Part shown: positions 59,461-64,000 of the stretch, piece by piece
Position numbering within the stretch: the stretch's first letter is position 1
Layout of the letters: each line of letters begins with the position of its first letter
NCBI GenBank assembly: GCA_022316685.1
Contig: JAKJHU010000155.1
Span: 868,001-932,000, forward strand
Direction: 5' to 3'
Origin: Progne subis subis
Taxonomy: Eukaryota > Chordata > Aves > Passeriformes > Hirundinidae
DNA length: 64,000 nt
Made by a program: the position numbers and the translations under genes
Notes under the pieces: generated by a model
What the model saw: the letters and a program-made list of their open reading frames with translations, nothing else
Database searches by the model: none
What the model was told of the DNA's origin: nothing

Positions 59461-62400
59461 GTGTGAGTCTAAATAGTACACAGATGTTGCCTTCTTTACT
59501 AAAAATAAAATTCAATGGAATGATGGTTTCTGAACTAAACAGTGCTAAGTGATCTTACAGGTGCTTCCCTTAGTAGCTGATGCATTTCTAAGACTGATAT
59601 CATACAACATTGAAACTTGCTTTGAGCAATATTTCTGAAATTAAACTTCATCAGCTTGCTGAACAAAAGAAGCAGACTCCACCTGTGTGCTCTCTGCCTT
59701 CAGTGCCAAAAAGAAGTGAGGTGGCTGTAAGCAGCCTCACTACACCAAAGGCTCACTGTGTTCTGCCTTCAGGACATCTTTGTCCAGACTTCACTGCTAA
59801 TCACGGTGGGGTGCAGATCAGGTGCAATCAGTCTGCAAAGCTTTGATCCATGAGCATAATCCAAGGTGACTGCTGTTCTCCCCAAGACTTGTGCAGCCTT
59901 ACAGGCTGTGGACAGTTTTTTACCCTTTGTCAGCCTTTACACGGTTTCACTCAGCTGCGTCTCTCATCAGAGTGCCAGAGCGACTCCGATGCACTAAATG
60001 AAGGATATGTTGGGAAACGATTTTCTGAATACAAAGAGGTGAGGAAAATATGTCATACAGGATATTTAAGCTTTGAAAGTGTTAGAAAATTGGGACTATA
60101 TCTGTTACATGGAACTGTCAGCAAATATACATTGCAAGGTTTCCACATTTCTATGCTGTATTTCCTGCACTACACAGTAGATGGCAGGAGCCAATTAAAA
60201 ATTTTCAATGCAATTTTTCTAGAAGTAACTTAAGTTGATCAGACTTCTCTTTGTTAGATTCTCATGTTTAATTTAAAAGAATTTTAGAGCAACCTTTTTA
60301 CTTTTATGGACATTATTAATACACATAATATTTCTTGTGTTGTAAGGTTTATTTCTTTATAATGTAATGTGTTATTAAGTGATTAGTCTTTCAAAATTGT
60401 GTTGATATTTCATGGTTTTTTAATGAGCTCTGAGATTTACTAGACAACTTTCATAAGTTTCTTAACTTAAATTACACTTTAGGTTCTGTTTCTGTGACAT
60501 GTGAAATATTTACTTCCATGTTATTTGCGCTTGACTACATCAGTCATACTACAAACAGAAGAGGAACATGCTTTAGGCATTAAAAAAAAAAAAAAATAAA
60601 CCCATAAACCCCATATCAGAATTAATCAAAACAAGCATAGGTTTGAATATTCATTTGCAGCCATGACCCGCCCCCCCACCTAAATGACTTCTCCCAAATT
60701 TAATAAAAAAGAAAATATTTTATTTTAACTATTAATCAAGATTCCTTATGAAATATTCAATAGCTTTTTTTTGAAGTGCTGAGCTAAATTGTAACTATGA
60801 GGGACGTAATATTCTGTTGTCAGAGTTAGTTGATCGCTACATTTTACAATGCAATGGGACCTAGCAGACAGACATAAGCAAGCATTATGAGAATTTCTTC
60901 TTTGAATTCAGCATGGTCCAGCCCACCTCTGCTTCCTGCGAGGAGACAAGTAGCTGTTTGGTAGTGTGTGCTCTTTGCCCAACCAGCTGAACATCTCAGC
61001 TTCTGCTTGCAGAAGTCAGGGGCTTTAAGACTGAATTTCCACGGGAGAAGAAAGATAGGCTGCAGCCATGCCTCGTCTCCTGTAGGAGCACGTGTCGGCA
61101 CTTTCAACCCCTGTGTCTAACTGCTGCCTGTCCTGTGTTGCTGGAGGAAATGAAGCATATGGCTTTAACATATCAGAGAACAGAGAGTTAATTGTGCAAA
61201 TGTGGAACGAGGCAAGTATTTTTACTTTAACTGAATCTGGAAGACCTGTAGCTCCACTATTTTGAGCTATCACTGTCTGGATTATCAATTATCTCAGGTA
61301 TGACATGTAAAAATCTGGCTAAAAGGAAGAGCTACCACCCCAACTTTTTTTTCTATGATTAAAAAAATGTTCCTATCGAAGTGGATCTCTTGGGGATAGA
61401 CTGTTACTGAGAATTTGTCAATGCAAGTTTAACTGATACATCTGATTTAATGTGAATGAGGCACATGAAATAATTTTGACCTCTGTTAAACACATACTTG
61501 CAATCCTTGTAGATAAGCAAACCCTCTCTTATCAACCCTCCTGAGCTTCAGTTGTCAGAGCCCTGGGCACAGACTTTCCCTGCTGTGAGGACTTTGGCTG
61601 CCGTGGTGAGCACTGATTCCTGCACCTGTAACCAGGAGTGTGGCTACTGTGCAAGGAGACTGGGCTGCCAAGAGCCTCCCTGGAGGCATCCTCTTAGGCC
61701 CAAGCCCTTGCACTGTCCTGCCTGAGCTATGTTGCTGTTTTGTAGTCTGGCCATGTTCTTTCCTGAGCCAGATCCTCTGATCTCAGTGTCTCGGTTGCCT
61801 TTGATCTGCTACATCCCTGAAGACTTGTCTGGCAAGCACTGGATTGTCCTCTGACCCTGTGTAGTGTCACCAGACCTGCTCAGGTGGGTCCCTTGTTGGC
61901 GAGGGCATTGCCCTGCTGCCCTGCCCCTGCTCTGACCCTTGGCTCCCAGCTCACCTTGCCTTGGAGAGCAGCTCTCCTCTGCTCCCTCACACCAGGTCAC
62001 TGGAGCCACTTCTTAAGTAAAGATCTTTTCTGGTGAACCAGTGAAATGGAAATATGATCCCAGACCCTTACAGAAAGTGTAGTTAGTTATATCGAATAGC
62101 TGACATATTTTCAACACTGCACCAGAGCAAATTGGTGTTAGTAAAACACTTGAGAAGCTAACAGTGCTCATCTTGGACTGAGTATGATAAATCCCCGTGA
62201 TAAACTGAAAAACCCTGGACCGCACTGTTTTCCAACCAGAATCCCAGTATTGTTTTAGTTATTTTGTTTTTCAGCTGCTGAAGACAGAAGTATAATTCAT
62301 TAACACTATCTCTGGCATATGAAGGTACCTGTTCTCATTCATATCCTATAAAGAAGTAATATATTTCATCAAGGCAAAGGGCAACAAAATATTAATATTT

Positions 62401-63174
62401 GAAGCCATGATTACTCTTCTTCTAACCTTACTGGGTGTGGAAAGAGGCCTTTTATTTAAATTCCTTTTGATAAATTTATAACATCTACAATGTATTATTT
62501 TTAGAATTAGCTGTATCAAGAGAATGTAGGCAAATTTGGAAGAGGAGAGTGTGGTTTGAGGAAGAGTTGGTAACATGATACAGTGGAGCAGAACTGAAGG
62601 CAGGCCTCAAAAGGCTGTGGTACATAGGGATATGTTACTTCTGGGACATGGAATCAGTGACAGTCATGTTTACTGTTCTATTAAACTTTGATTAATTTTT
62701 GAATGACTTGTCAGCTCAGGAAGCTACTGGCCCCTGCCTGGTACACTGAGTTGTACAGGCATGCACTGGTTAGAAGGGGCCTCTCTCAGCTCTTCAGCTC
62801 CTCTGTTCTAATGAAGCTGTACATTTCTCTGGCTATAGTATTTTCAAACTCTAGAGCTTATCCCTCAAAGTCAAGCAAATATATACCTATTCCCTTGTGG
62901 TCTGTTCAAACATAGGATCCATCTCCATGGAAACCTCACTGTTGCTCACATTGGATCTACTGCAAGAGTAACCATGTAACTGAGGCCATTATGATGGGAG
63001 CACCTGTGGAACTGAGAGACTGTGAAGTCTCAGAACTCCAACTAGGCTGTTCACCTGCAGACAACTAAAGTCCAAGCACATATCAAACCTGTTAGGTAAG
63101 TCTTCAGACTGTGAATCCAATGGCATTTTGTCTTGGGGGCCACTGCCTTGGTTTATTTTTCAAGATTAAGATAG
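59457..63174. other. Gene-free interval
   Basis: No exon is supported. A moderately GC-rich patch at about 61,540-62,020 looks repeat-derived but I could not assign it. An A14 run lies near 60581. Confidence 0.5.
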
Positions 63175-64000
63175 TCTGGATTGAGAGCTGTTTGATGTGT
63201 TCGCCAAGGGTTGGTATTGGGACTGGCACTGTTGAACACCTTTGTCAGTGACTGACACTCTGGAGGGAAGGGATGACATCCAGAGGGACCTTGGCAGGCT
63301 TGAGAGATAGGTCTGTGTGAATCTCATGAAGTTCAACAGGCGAAGTGCAAGGTCCTGCACCTGGCTTGGGGCAATCCCAATTGCAAATGCAAGTTTACCC
63401 ACAGAGAAATGAATGGATTGAGAACAGTCCTGAGGAGAAGAACCAGTGGAACTGGTGGATAAGAAGCTCCACATGAGCCAGCAGTGAGAACTTGCAGTCT
63501 AGAAAGCCAATCATGTCCTGGGCTGCACCATAAGTAGTGTGGCTAGCAGAATAAGGGAGAGAATTCTCTCACTTGTCTTTGCTCTCATGAGATGCCACCT
63601 GAATACTATGCCCAGGTCTGTGGTCCCCAGCATAACAAGGATATGGACCTGTTGGGATGGGTTCAAAGGGGGGGTCCCAAAAATGAACAGAGAGCTGAAG
63701 CATCTCTTCTATGAAGACCAGTTGAGAGAGTTGGATTGTTCATCCTGAAGAAGAGAAGACTTCAGGAAAGCCATACAGAAGCCTTTCAGTACCTAAAGTG
63801 GGCCTACAAGGATAGGGAGGGATTGCTAATCAGGGAGCCTAGGGGTAGCATAAGAGATAATGGTATTAAACTGAAAGGGGGTAGGTTTAGATTAGATATT
63901 AGAGAGGAATTCTTTACTCATAGGGTGGTGAGACACTGAAAAAGGTGGGAACTAAGGGATCTTTAAGGCCCTTCCAACCCATTCCATTCTATGATTCCAT
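63175..64000 (+). repeat. CR1 LINE 3' part, runs to window edge
   Basis: Degraded CR1: GGTTGGTATTGGGACTGGCA, then AAGTGCAAGGTCCTGCACCT, GCATCTCTTCTATGAAGACC and GTTGAGAGAGTTGGATTG. It ends CCATTCTATGATTCCAT at the window boundary. The RNA-coding strand is plus. Small indels interrupt it, including a G-run at 63668. Confidence 0.9.

Overview
The window is vertebrate nuclear DNA, almost certainly from a bird and probably a songbird. It has spliced genes with GT/AG introns and CpG-rich promoters. It also has many CR1 LINE copies whose 3' ends finish in the avian ATTCTATGATTCTAT-type tail, plus LTR fragments of types common in passerine genomes. The order and directions of the four genes match human 11p11.2: KBTBD4 (-), NDUFS3 (+), FAM180B (+), C1QTNF4 (-).

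Positions 1-20,000 are the gene-bearing part. KBTBD4 runs off the left edge; only its first two exons, carrying the BTB domain, are present. It is head-to-head with a complete seven-exon NDUFS3 (256 aa, mitochondrial complex I 30-kDa subunit). Their start codons are 200 bp apart in a shared CpG-island promoter. About 5 kb downstream is FAM180B, reconstructed here as three exons (192 aa, signal peptide). Tail-to-tail with it is C1QTNF4, whose two C1q domains are encoded in one exon (367 aa, secreted).

Positions 20,000-64,000 contain no exon I can support. They hold CR1 copies (22.5, 28.2, 31.3, 57.7 and 63.2 kb), an older and more diverged CR1 (34.7-35.6 kb), a retroviral-type solo LTR (52.4 kb), an endogenous-retrovirus-like block with an antisense LTR (57.7-59.0 kb) and many simple repeats. 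One strong orphan CpG island lies at 38.8-39.75 kb. It carries plausible splice donors on both strands. It may be the promoter of C1QTNF4 (whose coding exon is preceded by a splice acceptor, so an upstream exon must exist), of an unseen plus-strand gene, or of both. MTCH2, the next gene in human, is not seen.

The four genes do not form a pathway. Their shared features are conserved synteny and, for KBTBD4 and NDUFS3, a shared promoter. I found no previously undescribed biological system. The most useful leads are the orphan CpG island, the FAM180B exon structure, the rearranged-looking ERV block and a very tentative decayed receptor-like stretch at 42.6-43.4 kb.
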